Part shown: piece by piece, positions 26,007-34,392 of the stretch
Layout of the letters: each line of letters starts with the position of its first letter
Numbering within the stretch: position 1 is the stretch's first letter
DNA from: Streptomyces albus subsp. albus
GTDB lineage: Bacteria > Actinomycetota > Actinomycetes > Streptomycetales > Streptomycetaceae
Assembly (NCBI RefSeq): GCF_000719865.1
Contig: NZ_JOID01000013.1
Coordinates: forward strand, 1 to 64,000
Length of the DNA: 64,000 bases
Reading direction: 5' to 3'
The notes under the pieces: generated by a model
The model's input: the letters and a program-made list of their open reading frames with translations, nothing else
Database searches by the model: none
Told to the model about the DNA's origin: nothing
Position numbers and translations under genes: made by a program

Positions 26007-27032
26007 ATGCTCGAAGACCGCACGGCAGCCCCGCCCCTCATCGGGCGGCAGTCCGTCCCGACGCCCCCGACCGCCTGGCCCCCGGCGTATCCGCGGGGCT
26101 ATGCCGTGGTCGACGTCGAGACCACCGGTCTCGCCCGGGACGACCGCATCGTGTCGGCCGCCGTCTACCGGCTCGACGCGCGGGGCGAGGTGGAGGACCA
26201 CTGGTACACCCTGGTCAATCCGGAGCGCGACCCCGGGCCGGTGTGGATACACGGCCTGACGAGCGACGTCCTCGAAGGCGCCCCGCTCTTCCCGGAGATC
26301 GCCCGGGAGCTCGCCGCGCGGCTCGACGGCCGGGTGCTCGTCGCGCACAACGCCATGTTCGACTGGTCGATGCTGGCCCGGGAGTACGCCCGCGCGGGCA
26401 GCACGGCCCCGGTGCGGCAGCGGCTGTGCACCATCGCGCTCGCCAAGGAGCTGCGGCTGCCGCTGCCGAACCACAAGCTGGAGTCGCTCGCCGCGCACTA
26501 CGGCGTCGAACAGCGCCGGGCCCACCACGCCCTGGACGACGCCCGGGTGCTCGCCGAGGCCTTCCGGCCCAGTCTGCACCTGGCGGCCGGCAGCGGGCTG
26601 GCCCTGCCGCTGCACACCTGCCGGCCGCTCACCGAGTGGCACGACAGCCCCTCCCCCTCCTCGGGGACGCGCAGCTCGTACCGTGCGGCGAGCTGGCGGC
26701 CCAGCCGCAAGCGCCCGCCCTGCCCCCATCCGAACCCGGGCCGGTACGAGCCGGGCAAGCCTCTCGTCCAGGGGATGCGGGTCGCCTTCTCCGGCGACAC
26801 CTCCGTGGACCGCGAGCTGCTGGAGGACCGCGCCACCGAGGCCGGCCTGCATGTCGCCACGAGCGTGTCCCGGCTCACCAGCCTGCTGGTGACCAACGAT
26901 CCGGACTCGGCCACGTCCAAGACCGTCAAGGCGCGGGCCGCCGGCACCCCCGTGGTCGACGAGGCCGCGTTCATGCAGTTGCTGGGCGATGTCGCCCCGG
27001 CAGCGGACACCGCCCCGCAATCAGGTGAATGA
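26007..27032 (+). CDS. DEDDh 3'-5' exonuclease with BRCT domain
   Basis: A 341-residue protein. Residues about 32-195 form a DnaQ-like DEDDh exonuclease: VVDVETTGL supplies the first Asp and Glu, HNAMFDWSML the next Asp, and HHALDDARV the His and last Asp. A basic linker follows. A C-terminal BRCT domain (about 260-330) carries GMRVAFSGDTSVDRELLED and the closing VVDEAAFMQLL. It is probably a stand-alone proofreading or repair nuclease rather than the replicative epsilon subunit. ATG 26007 lies 8 bases after TATTCT, which fits a leaderless mRNA. GTG 26001, two codons earlier, is too close to that box. Confidence 0.82.
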   Translation: MLEDRTAAPPLIGRQSVPTPPTAWPPAYPRGYAVVDVETTGLARDDRIVSAAVYRLDARGEVEDHWYTLVNPERDPGPVWIHGLTSDVLEGAPLFPEIARELAARLDGRVLVAHNAMFDWSMLAREYARAGSTAPVRQRLCTIALAKELRLPLPNHKLESLAAHYGVEQRRAHHALDDARVLAEAFRPSLHLAAGSGLALPLHTCRPLTEWHDSPSPSSGTRSSYRAASWRPSRKRPPCPHPNPGRYEPGKPLVQGMRVAFSGDTSVDRELLEDRATEAGLHVATSVSRLTSLLVTNDPDSATSKTVKARAAGTPVVDEAAFMQLLGDVAPAADTAPQSGE

Positions 27033-27092
27033 GGCGCGACGCGCCCGCCGCACGCCCCCCGTCCGCCACCCCGCGCCCGCAGTCTGTGGCGC

Positions 27093-27326
27093 ATGGCCAG
27101 ATGCGAGGTATGCGGAAACGACTACGGCATGAGTTTCGAAGTGCACGCGCAGGGCGATGTGCACGTCTTCGACTGTTTCTCCTGCGCCATCCACCGCATG
27201 GCGCCGATCTGCGAGCACTGCGACTCCCGGATCATCGGCCAGGGCACGGAGGCGGACGGGCACTTCTACTGCGGTGCCCACTGCGCCCGCGCCGAGGGGA
27301 AGGTGGGCCTCGTCGACCACGTCTGA
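27093..27326 (+). CDS. Small zinc-ribbon protein, function unknown
   Basis: A 77-residue protein built around two treble-clef-like Cys pairs: CEVCGNDYG at the N-terminus with CFSC at about 28-31, then CEHC and a terminal CGAHC. This layout suggests two structural zinc sites. It is compact, cytoplasmic and of unknown function. Similar short proteins are common in actinomycetes. It lies between the exonuclease and SURF1 genes on the same strand. Confidence 0.75.
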   Translation: MARCEVCGNDYGMSFEVHAQGDVHVFDCFSCAIHRMAPICEHCDSRIIGQGTEADGHFYCGAHCARAEGKVGLVDHV

Positions 27327-27394
27327 CCACCTCCACCGGCCCTCACCGGCCACCTGGCGTCCCGCACCCCGCGACCGAGTTGTACGGTCGTGGG

Positions 27395-28222
27395 GTGTAC
27401 CGCTTCCTGTTGACCCGGCAGTGGGTGATCCTCACCCTCGTGGCACTGCTCCTCATCCCCGTGATGGTCGAGCTGGGATTCTGGCAGCTCCACCGCCATG
27501 AGAACCGGGTCGCGCACAACCGGCTGATCGAGCGCAACCTCGAAGCCCGTCCCGTGCCCGTGACCGAGCTGACCTCGCCGGGCCATGTGGTGCCGAAGGA
27601 CGACTACTGGCGGAGCGTGACGGCCACCGGCACCTTCGACACCCGGAACGAGGCCGTGATCCGCCGGCGGACCGCCCCGGACGGCGACCGCATCGGCTAC
27701 TTCGTGCTCACCCCGCTGCTCCTCGGCGACGGCCGCGCCGTCCTCGTCAACCGCGGCTGGATCCGGGCCGGCGCGGACCAGGCCGCGTTCCCGGAGATCC
27801 CCGCCCCGCCCGCCGGGAAGGTCACCGTCACCGGCCGCCTCATGGGCGACGAGACCACCGAGGCCAGCGGCATCAAGGACAAGCAGGGGCTGCCGGACCG
27901 GCAGTTCATGCTGATCAACAGCGTCCAGCAGGCCGAGCGGCTGGACCGCGAGGTGCTCGGCGGCTACATCGAGCTGGTGAAGCCCGCCGCCGGCAGCCCG
28001 CAGCCCGTGGCCGAACCCGACCACGACGGCATCGGCGTGAACATGGCCTACGCCGTGCAGTGGTGGATCTTCGCCGCCGGCGTCCCGGTCGGCTGGGTGA
28101 TCCTCCTCCGCCGCGAGCTCGCCGACCGGCGCCGCGCGGACGGGAGCGCCGGGGACGGCGGCACCGGGGACGGCAGCGCCGGTGACGAGGAGAGCGGCCG
28201 GCCCGTACCCGTCCCGTCCTGA
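27395..28222 (+). CDS. SURF1 family protein
   Basis: A 275-residue SURF1-type protein, which helps assemble cytochrome c oxidase by supporting haem A delivery. It has one span at about 10-29 containing FWQLHRHENR, and a second near 235-255 (NMAYAVQWWIFAAGVPVGW). The conserved VLVNRGWIR and VTVTGRL segments lie between. The last 30 residues are a repetitive Gly/Asp/Ser tail. The GTG start lies 6 bases after TACGGT (27383-27388), so the transcript is probably leaderless. Confidence 0.88.
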   Translation: MYRFLLTRQWVILTLVALLLIPVMVELGFWQLHRHENRVAHNRLIERNLEARPVPVTELTSPGHVVPKDDYWRSVTATGTFDTRNEAVIRRRTAPDGDRIGYFVLTPLLLGDGRAVLVNRGWIRAGADQAAFPEIPAPPAGKVTVTGRLMGDETTEASGIKDKQGLPDRQFMLINSVQQAERLDREVLGGYIELVKPAAGSPQPVAEPDHDGIGVNMAYAVQWWIFAAGVPVGWVILLRRELADRRRADGSAGDGGTGDGSAGDEESGRPVPVPS

Positions 28223-28315
28223 CCCGCGGGCCCACGCGTCCGCGCGCCCGGCCCGGGTAGGCAGGAGGCAGGCCACGGGCGGCGGGAGCCCGGGCACCAC
28301 CGGGGAAGGGACGAC

Positions 28316-30133
28316 GTGCCGGGACTGATCGAGGACTACGCGCTCATCGGCGATCTGCAGACGGCCGCCCTCGTGGGCCGCGACGGCTCCATCGACTGGC
28401 TCTGCCTGCCCCGCTTCGACTCGGGCGCCTGCTTCGCCGCGCTGCTGGGCGGCGAGGAGAACGGCCACTGGCGGCTGGCCCCCCGCTCCGCCGCCCCCGG
28501 GGCCGTCTGCGCCCGCCGCTCGTACCGCGGGGACACCCTGGTGCTGGACACCGTCTGGGAGACCCCGGAGGGCAGTGTCCGGGTCACCGACTTCATGCCG
28601 CAGCGCGACCGCGCCCCCGACCTCGTGCGGATCGTCGAGGGCCTGTCCGGCCGGGTGGCGATGGCGGGCGAGATCCGGCCGCGCTTCGACTACGGCAGCA
28701 TCGTCCCGTGGGAGCGCCGCGCCGACGGCCACCACATCGCCGTGGCGGGACCGGACTCGGTCTGGCTGCGTGGCGAGAAGGCCGTCTGGACCCGCGGCGA
28801 GGACGGCCGCACCCGCGCGGACTTCACCGTCGCCGCGGGCGAGCGGGTGGCCTCCGTGCTCACCTGGCACCCCTCGCACGAGGAGGTGCCGCGCGCCATC
28901 GACCCGTACGAGTCGCTGGCCCACGCGCTGCACGACTGGGAGGCGTGGTCCGCGCGGTGCACCTACCAAGGGCCCTGGCGGGAGGCCGTGCTGCGGTCGC
29001 TGATCACGCTCAAGGCCCTCACCTACGCCCCGACGGGCGGCATAGTGGCCGCGGCCACCACCTCGCTCCCCGAGGAGATCGGCGGCGTCCGCAACTGGGA
29101 CTACCGCTACTGCTGGCTGCGGGACGCCGCCCTCACCCTCAACGCGCTGGTCGCCGGCGGCTATCTCACCGAGGCCTCCGCCTGGCGGGACTGGCTGCTG
29201 CGCGCCGTCGCCGGCTCCCCCGGGGACCTCCAGATCATGTACGGGATCGCGGGCGAACGGCGGCTGACGGAGTTCGAGGCGCCCTGGCTGGGGGGCTACG
29301 AGGGCTCGGCCCCGGTCCGGATCGGCAACGCCGCCGTGGAGCAGCACCAGCTCGACGTCTACGGTCAGGTCCTGGACTCCCTCCACCTCGCCCGGCTCAG
29401 CGGACTGGCCCCGGAGGAGAACAGCTGGAACCTCCAGCGGGCGCTGATGGACTTCCTGGAGGGCCACTGGCGCGAGCCGGACGAAGGGCTCTGGGAGGTG
29501 CGCGGGCCGCGCCGCCACTTCGTCCACTCCAAGGTCATGGCCTGGGTGGCCGCGGACCGCGCGATCCGCACCGCGGAGGCCCACCCGGGTCTGCGGGCCG
29601 ACACCGGCCGCTGGCGGGCGATGCGGGAGACCGTGCACCGCGAGGTGTGCGAGAAGGGCTACGACACGGAGCGCAACACCTTCACCCAGTACTACGGCTC
29701 ACGAGGGCTGGACGCGGCCACCCTCCTCATCCCCTCGGTGGGCTTCCTGCCGCCCTCCGACCCGCGCGTGCGGGGCACCGTGGACGCCGTCCGCCGCGAA
29801 CTGGGACACGGCGGGCTCATCCGCCGCTACGACCCGGGGTACGGGGAGGACGGCCTGCCCGGCGGCGAGGGCGCCTTCCTCGTCTGCTCCTTCTGGCTGG
29901 CCGACGCGCTGCTGGCCACCGGCCGCCGCGCCGAGGCCCGGGAACTGTTCGAGCGGCTGCTGGGCCTCCGCAACGACGTGGGGCTGCTGGCCGAGCAGTG
30001 GGATCCGGTCGCCGGCCGCCAACTGGGCAACTACCCGCAGGCGTTCAGCCATGTGGGCCTGGTCAACACGGCCCGTGCGCTGGCTTCGGAGGAGGGTACG
30101 AGACCATGGGGCCATGGATCTTGGACTGAATGA
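28316..30133 (+). CDS. Glycoside hydrolase family 15 protein
   Basis: A 605-residue cytoplasmic GH15-type enzyme. It opens with the family start IEDYALIGDLQTAALVGRDGSIDWLCLPRFDS. The N-terminal beta domain covers about 1-210. The (alpha/alpha)6 barrel contains LPEEIGGVRNWDYRYCWLRDAA, one of the catalytic regions, and later GYGEDGLPGGEGAFLVCSFWL with the second catalytic Glu. Relatives include trehalases of mycobacteria and glucoamylase-like enzymes; trehalose is a reasonable guess only. The start is GTG. Its end overlaps the following SDR gene by 20 bases. Confidence 0.9.
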   Translation: MPGLIEDYALIGDLQTAALVGRDGSIDWLCLPRFDSGACFAALLGGEENGHWRLAPRSAAPGAVCARRSYRGDTLVLDTVWETPEGSVRVTDFMPQRDRAPDLVRIVEGLSGRVAMAGEIRPRFDYGSIVPWERRADGHHIAVAGPDSVWLRGEKAVWTRGEDGRTRADFTVAAGERVASVLTWHPSHEEVPRAIDPYESLAHALHDWEAWSARCTYQGPWREAVLRSLITLKALTYAPTGGIVAAATTSLPEEIGGVRNWDYRYCWLRDAALTLNALVAGGYLTEASAWRDWLLRAVAGSPGDLQIMYGIAGERRLTEFEAPWLGGYEGSAPVRIGNAAVEQHQLDVYGQVLDSLHLARLSGLAPEENSWNLQRALMDFLEGHWREPDEGLWEVRGPRRHFVHSKVMAWVAADRAIRTAEAHPGLRADTGRWRAMRETVHREVCEKGYDTERNTFTQYYGSRGLDAATLLIPSVGFLPPSDPRVRGTVDAVRRELGHGGLIRRYDPGYGEDGLPGGEGAFLVCSFWLADALLATGRRAEARELFERLLGLRNDVGLLAEQWDPVAGRQLGNYPQAFSHVGLVNTARALASEEGTRPWGHGSWTE

Positions 30134-30869
30134 CCGTGTGTACGTCGTCACCGGCGGCTCCCGTGGCCTCGGCCTGGCCGCCGCCCGCGAGCTGGTCGCC
30201 GACGGCGCGAGGGTCGTGCTCGCCTCGCGCGATGGGCAGAGCGTCGCCGCCGCGGCGGACGGGCTGGGCCCGAACGCGATCGGCATCGCCGCCGACAACG
30301 CCGACCCCGCCACCCCCGGCCGGCTCATCGGCGCCGCCCGGGAGCACTTCGGGCGCCTCGACGGCGTGCTGGTCAGCGTCGGGGGCCCGCCGCCCGGCTC
30401 CGGCGCGGACAACACCGACGAGCAGTGGCGGTCCGCCTTCGAGTCCGTCTTCCTGGGCGCCGTCCGGATGGCCCGCGCGGCCGCGGGCGAACTGGCCGAG
30501 GGCGGCGTCATCGGCTTCGTGCTCTCCGGCTCCGTCCACGAGCCGATCCCCGGGCTGGCGATCTCCAACGGGCTCCGCCCGGGGCTGGCCGGCTTCGCCA
30601 AGTCGCTCTCCGTGGAGCTCGGTCCGCGCGGCATCCGCGTCGTCGGGCTGCTGCCGGCCCGCATCGACACCGACCGGGTCCGCGAGCTGGACGCGCTCTC
30701 CGGCGACGCGGCGGCGGCCCGCGCCCGCAACTCGGCCGCGATCCCGCTCGGCCGCTACGGCACCCCGGAGGAGTTCGGCCGGACCGCGGCCTTCTTCCTC
30801 TCCCCCGCCGCCTCGTACCTCACCGGGGTGATGCTCCCGGTGGACGGCGGCTTCCGGCACGGCTTCTGA
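30114..30869 (+). CDS. Atypical short-chain dehydrogenase/reductase
   Basis: A 251-residue SDR-fold protein with a normal cofactor motif (TGGSRGLGLAAA at 13-24) and the PVDGGFRHGF C-terminus. The catalytic YxxxK motif is absent. Where it should stand, the sequence reads SVHEPIPGLAISNGLRPGL, a divergent form I recall from other atypical SDRs with LSNxLR. It may bind NAD(P)H without classical catalysis, or use other residues. It begins inside the end of the GH15 gene (20-base overlap), suggesting coupled expression. GGAGGAGGG lies upstream at an unusually long spacing. Confidence 0.82.
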   Translation: MDLGLNDRVYVVTGGSRGLGLAAARELVADGARVVLASRDGQSVAAAADGLGPNAIGIAADNADPATPGRLIGAAREHFGRLDGVLVSVGGPPPGSGADNTDEQWRSAFESVFLGAVRMARAAAGELAEGGVIGFVLSGSVHEPIPGLAISNGLRPGLAGFAKSLSVELGPRGIRVVGLLPARIDTDRVRELDALSGDAAAARARNSAAIPLGRYGTPEEFGRTAAFFLSPAASYLTGVMLPVDGGFRHGF

Positions 30870-30928
30870 GCCGGGCGGCCCGGCTTCCCGGGGCGGGTGA
30901 GGGGCCGCCCCGGGAAGCAGGGTGCCGG

Positions 30929-31711
30929 TCAGTCGGAGAGGCCCGCCAGATCGCGGAGGCGGCGGCTCTGGGACGCGCGCTCGGCGGCCCGCTGCTCGTC
31001 GAGGGTGCGGCCGGCCGCGCCCTTCAGCAGCGCCTTGGTCTCGATCACCGCGTCGCGCGGCGCCGCCAGGATCGCCGCCGCCAGATCGCGGGCCGCGGCG
31101 TCGAGCTCGGCGGCCGGCACCACGAGGTTGGCGAGGCCCGTGCGCTCGGCCTCGGCGGCCTGTACGAAGCGGCCGGTGACGCAGATCTCCAGCGCGCGGG
31201 CGTAGCCGACGAGGGCGACCAGCGGGTGGGTGCCGGTGAGGTCCGGCACGATGCCGAGGCTGGTCTCGCGCATCGCGAACTGGACGTCGTCGGCGCAGAC
31301 CCGCAGATCACAGGCGAGGGCGAGCTGGAAGCCGGCTCCGATGGCGTGCCCCTGCACGGCGGCGACGGTGATGATGTCGTTCCGCCGGAGCCAGGTGAAG
31401 CCCTCCTGGAACTCGGCGATGGCGGACTCGCCGCCGTCCTCCCGGGCCGCCAGCTGCATCACCGAGGGCTCGCCGTCGAAGCCTTCGGGGGTGAAGGCGC
31501 GCCGGTCGAGGCCCGCGGAGAAAGACTGGCCCTCGGCCCGCACCACGACGACCCTGACGGTCCCCGGGAGGAGCCGCCCGGACTCGGCCAGGGCACGCCA
31601 CAGGGCGAAGGTCTGGGCGTTGCGTTTGGCGGGGTTGGCCAGGGTCACCGTGGCGACGGAGCCGTCGTCGTCAAGGGTGAGCCGTACGCCGTCCCGGTCC
31701 AGCAGGGTCAT
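30929..31711 (-). CDS. Enoyl-CoA hydratase/isomerase family protein
   Basis: A 260-residue crotonase of normal length. The first oxyanion-hole segment is AEGQSFSAGLDRRAF. The second is VQGHAIGAGFQLALACDLRVCADD. The segment with FAMRETSLGIVPDLTG carries a Glu at the place of the catalytic glutamate, followed by an Asp near the second acid position. It should act on an acyl-CoA in degradation; the substrate is unknown. ATG 31711 follows GGAGGCACCC. A palindrome 80-100 bases upstream overlaps its probable promoter. It converges on the SDR gene. Confidence 0.88.
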   Translation of the reverse strand: MTLLDRDGVRLTLDDDGSVATVTLANPAKRNAQTFALWRALAESGRLLPGTVRVVVVRAEGQSFSAGLDRRAFTPEGFDGEPSVMQLAAREDGGESAIAEFQEGFTWLRRNDIITVAAVQGHAIGAGFQLALACDLRVCADDVQFAMRETSLGIVPDLTGTHPLVALVGYARALEICVTGRFVQAAEAERTGLANLVVPAAELDAAARDLAAAILAAPRDAVIETKALLKGAAGRTLDEQRAAERASQSRRLRDLAGLSD

Positions 31712-31791
31712 GGGTGCCTCCGGAATGGGCCGCAGTGGATCAGCGCCGGTCGGGCGGCGGGACCGTGGCGGTACCGGTCCGCTCCCGGGCA

Positions 31792-31811
31792 ACTGTATTA
31801 CTGCACAGTAA
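31792..31811 (-). promoter_or_regulatory. Nested palindrome at the hydratase promoter
   Basis: TTACTG-CA-CAGTAA (31798-31811) is a 6+6 inverted repeat. A second register, ACTGT-N8-ACAGT (31792-31809), overlaps it. The minus-strand hexamer TAATAC lies at the inner edge. The shape suits a TetR- or MarR-type repressor of acyl-CoA metabolism. Its regulator is not in the immediate neighbourhood. Confidence 0.6.
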
Positions 31812-31892
31812 CCACCCGGGCGGCCGTGGGACCGACCGGGTGGTCACCACCCGTTCCATCGGGGCGCACCGCCCTTGCGGACGGGACGGACG

Positions 31893-32114
31893 TCAGGCCG
31901 AGGCGGCCTTCTTGCCGCGCGTGGCGCCGCCGCGGCCCCGCAGGGTCACCCCTGACTCGCTGAGCATCCGGTGGACGAATCCGTAGGAACGGCCGGTCTC
32001 CTCGGCCAGCGCCCGGATGCTCGCACCGGAGTCGTACTTCTTCTTCAGGTCAGCCGCGAGCTTTTCGCGCGCGGAGCCGGTTACCCGGCTGCCCTTCTTC
32101 AGAGTCTCGGCCAC
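31893..32114 (-). CDS. gbn: Gbn, GATC-binding nucleoid-associated protein
   Basis: A 73-residue basic protein. A basic N-terminus precedes a single helix-turn-helix (GASIRALAEETGRSYGFVHRMLSESG, about residues 29-54) and a Lys/Arg-rich tail. Size, sequence and location next to an enoyl-CoA hydratase match what I recall of Gbn (SCO1839 in S. coelicolor), a nucleoid protein that binds GATC-centred sites and affects development and antibiotic output. The GTG start has GAGGAGG upstream. A GATCAT site lies 41-44 bases before the start on this strand, suggesting autoregulation. Confidence 0.85.
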   Translation of the reverse strand: MAETLKKGSRVTGSAREKLAADLKKKYDSGASIRALAEETGRSYGFVHRMLSESGVTLRGRGGATRGKKAASA

Positions 32115-32494
32115 CCGTGCCTCCTCATGGGAAGTGCGCCTCTGGACTTCTCATGATCACCCCTATCCGCCGTCCTGGCCACCCATTCGACAAGGTCCGT
32201 ACGGCCTCCTTGACCCTTGTATGGCGCACGGAAAGGCCCGGAATCCGGAAATCCGAATTCCGTTTCCGCCCGTCGCATTCCGCAATTCCCCGGGAAGGGC
32301 CAGGTCAGATGTGGTGGGCCGGCCGACGGGCCGGGCATGGCACAGCGCGGGCGCGAGGGCCCGGGGGCGCACCGGGGTACGACCCGGACTCACTCAGATG
32401 ATGGATCACGCATGGGCCGAATGATCCAGCCGGAGCGGATCAAGCGGTGGGGTCGCCCCCGGTGACGGGGCGGGTCCCCGGGGCGGGCCGGGGG
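32115..32494. other. Intergenic region upstream of gbn
   Basis: A 380-base gap between gbn and the end of the ABC-F gene. Several frames of 75-135 residues are open but look like shadows. It contains the GATCAT site (GATC at 32155-32158) and a notably AT-richer stretch with repeated GGAAATCC/GAATTCC-like words (32238-32297), including an inverted repeat CGGAAA/TTTCCG (32246-32251 and 32263-32268). Confidence 0.5.
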
Positions 32495-34093
32495 TCAGGC
32501 CAGGGCGACGAGATCCGCGTAGTCCTCGCCCCACAGGTCCTCCACGCCGTCCGGCAGCAGGATGATCCGCTCCGGCTGGAGGGCGTCCACGGCGCCCTCG
32601 TCGTGCGTCACCAGGACCACCGCGCCCGTGAAGGTGCGCAGCGCGCCGAGGATCTCCTCGCGGCTGGCCGGGTCGAGGTTGTTCGTCGGCTCGTCGAGCA
32701 GCAGCACATTGGCCGAGGAGACCACGAGGGTGGCCAGCGCCAGCCGGGTCTTCTCCCCGCCGGAGAGCACCCGCGCGGGCTTGTCCACGTCGTCGCCGGA
32801 GAAGAGGAACGAGCCGAGGGTCTTGCGGACCGCGACGAGATCGAGGTCCGGGGCGGCGGAGCGCATGTTCTCCAGGACCGTGCGGTCCGGGTCGAGGGTC
32901 TCGTGCTCCTGCGCGTAATAGCCGAGCTTGAGGCCGTGGCCCGGGGTCACCGCGCCGGTGTCGGGCTTCTCCACGCCCGCGAGCAGCCGCAGCAGCGTGG
33001 TCTTGCCCGCGCCGTTGAGACCGAGAATGACGACCCGGGAGCCCTTGTCGATGGCCAGGTCGACATCCGTGAAGATCTCCAGGGAGCCGTAGGACTTCGA
33101 CAGGCCCTCGGCGGTGAGCGGGGTCCTGCCGCACGGCGCCGGGTCGGGGAAGCGCAGCTTGGCGACCTTGTCGGAGGCCCGCTGCTCCTCCAGTCCGGCG
33201 AGCAGCTTCTCCGCGCGCCGGGCCATGTTCTGGGCGGCGACGGTCTTGGTGGCCTTGGCCCGCATCTTGTCGGCCTGGCTGTTGAGTGCGGCGGCCTTCT
33301 TCTCGGCGTTCGCCCGCTCCCGCTTGCGGCGCCGCTCGTCGGCCTCGCGCTGGGCCTGGTACTGCTTCCAGCCCATGTTGTAGACGTCGATGCGGGAGCG
33401 GTTGGCGTCCAGGTAGAAGACCTTGTTGACGACCGTCTCGACGAGCTGGACGTCGTGGGAGATGACCACGAAACCGCCGCTGTAGGTCTTGAGGTAGTCC
33501 CGCAGCCAGACGATGGAGTCGGCGTCGAGGTGGTTCGTCGGCTCGTCGAGCAGCAGGATGTCGGAGTCCGAGAAGAGGATTCGGGCCAGCTCGACCCGGC
33601 GGCGCTGGCCGCCGGAGAGGGTGTGCAGCGGCTGTCCGAGGACGCGGTCGGGCAGTCCCAGGCTGGCGGCGATGGTGGCGGCCTCGGCCTCGGCGGCGTA
33701 ACCGCCCTTGGTGAGGAACTCGGTCTCCAGGCGCTCGTACTTCCGCATCGCCTTGTCGCGGGTGGCGCCCTGGCCGGTGGACATCCGCTGCTCGTTCTCG
33801 CGCATCTTGCGGATGACGGCGTCCAGGCCGCGGGCGGAGAGGACGCGGTCGCGGGCGAGCACGTCCAGATCCCCGGTGCGCGGGTCCTGCGGCAGGTAGC
33901 CGACCTCGCCGGAGCGGGTGACGGTGCCTGCGGCGGGGATGCCCTCGCCGGCGAGGACCTTGGTCAGGGTGGTCTTGCCGGCGCCGTTCCGGCCGACGAG
34001 GCCGATGCGGTCGCCCTTCGCGATGCGGAAGGAGGCGGACTCGATGAGAAGACGGGCTCCGGCGCGCAGCTCAAGGCCGGTGGCGGTGATCAC
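32495..34093 (-). CDS. ABC-F family ATPase
   Basis: A 532-residue soluble protein with two fused ABC domains and no membrane domain, the ABC-F layout. Domain 1 has GRNGAGKTT and LSGGQRRRVELA with LLLDEPTNHLD. Domain 2 has GLNGAGKTT and LSGGEKTRLALA with LLLDEPTNNLD. Between them lies a charged helical linker of about 80 residues (P-site tRNA interaction motif region) rich in Arg, Lys and Ala. ABC-F proteins act on the ribosome as translation factors or antibiotic-protection factors. The GTG start is preceded by a 160-base leader containing a 7-codon upstream ORF. Confidence 0.92.
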   Translation of the reverse strand: MITATGLELRAGARLLIESASFRIAKGDRIGLVGRNGAGKTTLTKVLAGEGIPAAGTVTRSGEVGYLPQDPRTGDLDVLARDRVLSARGLDAVIRKMRENEQRMSTGQGATRDKAMRKYERLETEFLTKGGYAAEAEAATIAASLGLPDRVLGQPLHTLSGGQRRRVELARILFSDSDILLLDEPTNHLDADSIVWLRDYLKTYSGGFVVISHDVQLVETVVNKVFYLDANRSRIDVYNMGWKQYQAQREADERRRKRERANAEKKAAALNSQADKMRAKATKTVAAQNMARRAEKLLAGLEEQRASDKVAKLRFPDPAPCGRTPLTAEGLSKSYGSLEIFTDVDLAIDKGSRVVILGLNGAGKTTLLRLLAGVEKPDTGAVTPGHGLKLGYYAQEHETLDPDRTVLENMRSAAPDLDLVAVRKTLGSFLFSGDDVDKPARVLSGGEKTRLALATLVVSSANVLLLDEPTNNLDPASREEILGALRTFTGAVVLVTHDEGAVDALQPERIILLPDGVEDLWGEDYADLVALA

Positions 34094-34231
34094 GGGAATA
34101 CTCCAGGCGGAACGGACGGACGTCGGGCGGTCGGATCGACGGGCGGATCCAGGCGTATCCGGGGGTCCGGGCTGGTGCCGGACGGATCGCGGATCTCTCA
34201 GGGCCGCGTCACGGCGCGGGCGCGACGCCGT

Positions 34232-34255
34232 CTAATGAGCGAGGAGAATTGCCAT
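34232..34255 (-). CDS. Leaderless 7-residue upstream ORF (MAILLAH)
   Basis: ATG GCA ATT CTC CTC GCT CAT TAG encodes MAILLAH. The ATG lies 7 bases after the hexamer TAGACT (34263-34268 on this strand), so transcription should begin at or next to the start codon. It lies 139 bases upstream of the ABC-F start. An ACGGCG/CGCCGT stem begins right after its stop, and a GTCCGG/CCGGAC stem follows. This is the layout of ribosome-controlled attenuation. Too short to be proven by sequence alone. Confidence 0.5.
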   Translation of the reverse strand: MAILLAH

Positions 34256-34262
34256 ACGGGCC

Positions 34263-34268
34263 AGTCTA
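34263..34268 (-). promoter_or_regulatory. -10 box of the ABC-F transcript
   Basis: TAGACT on the minus strand in CACGGTTAGACTGGCCCGTATG. No convincing -35 hexamer is seen 17-18 bases upstream, which is common in Streptomyces. Confidence 0.55.
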
Positions 34269-34392
34269 ACCGTGCGGCGCAAGCCGGTTTCCCGGGTGGT
34301 TCGCGGGCCGCGGCCCGGCGCCCGGCGGGCCCTGCCGAGGCGGGGCGGGGAGACTGGTGGCGGGGATCCGGATCCCGTGAGGAGTGACCGAG

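Noticed and set aside
32099..32465. Several 75-135 residue frames upstream of gbn
   Set aside because: No ribosome binding site, no recognisable domain, and the region carries regulatory-looking sequence instead.
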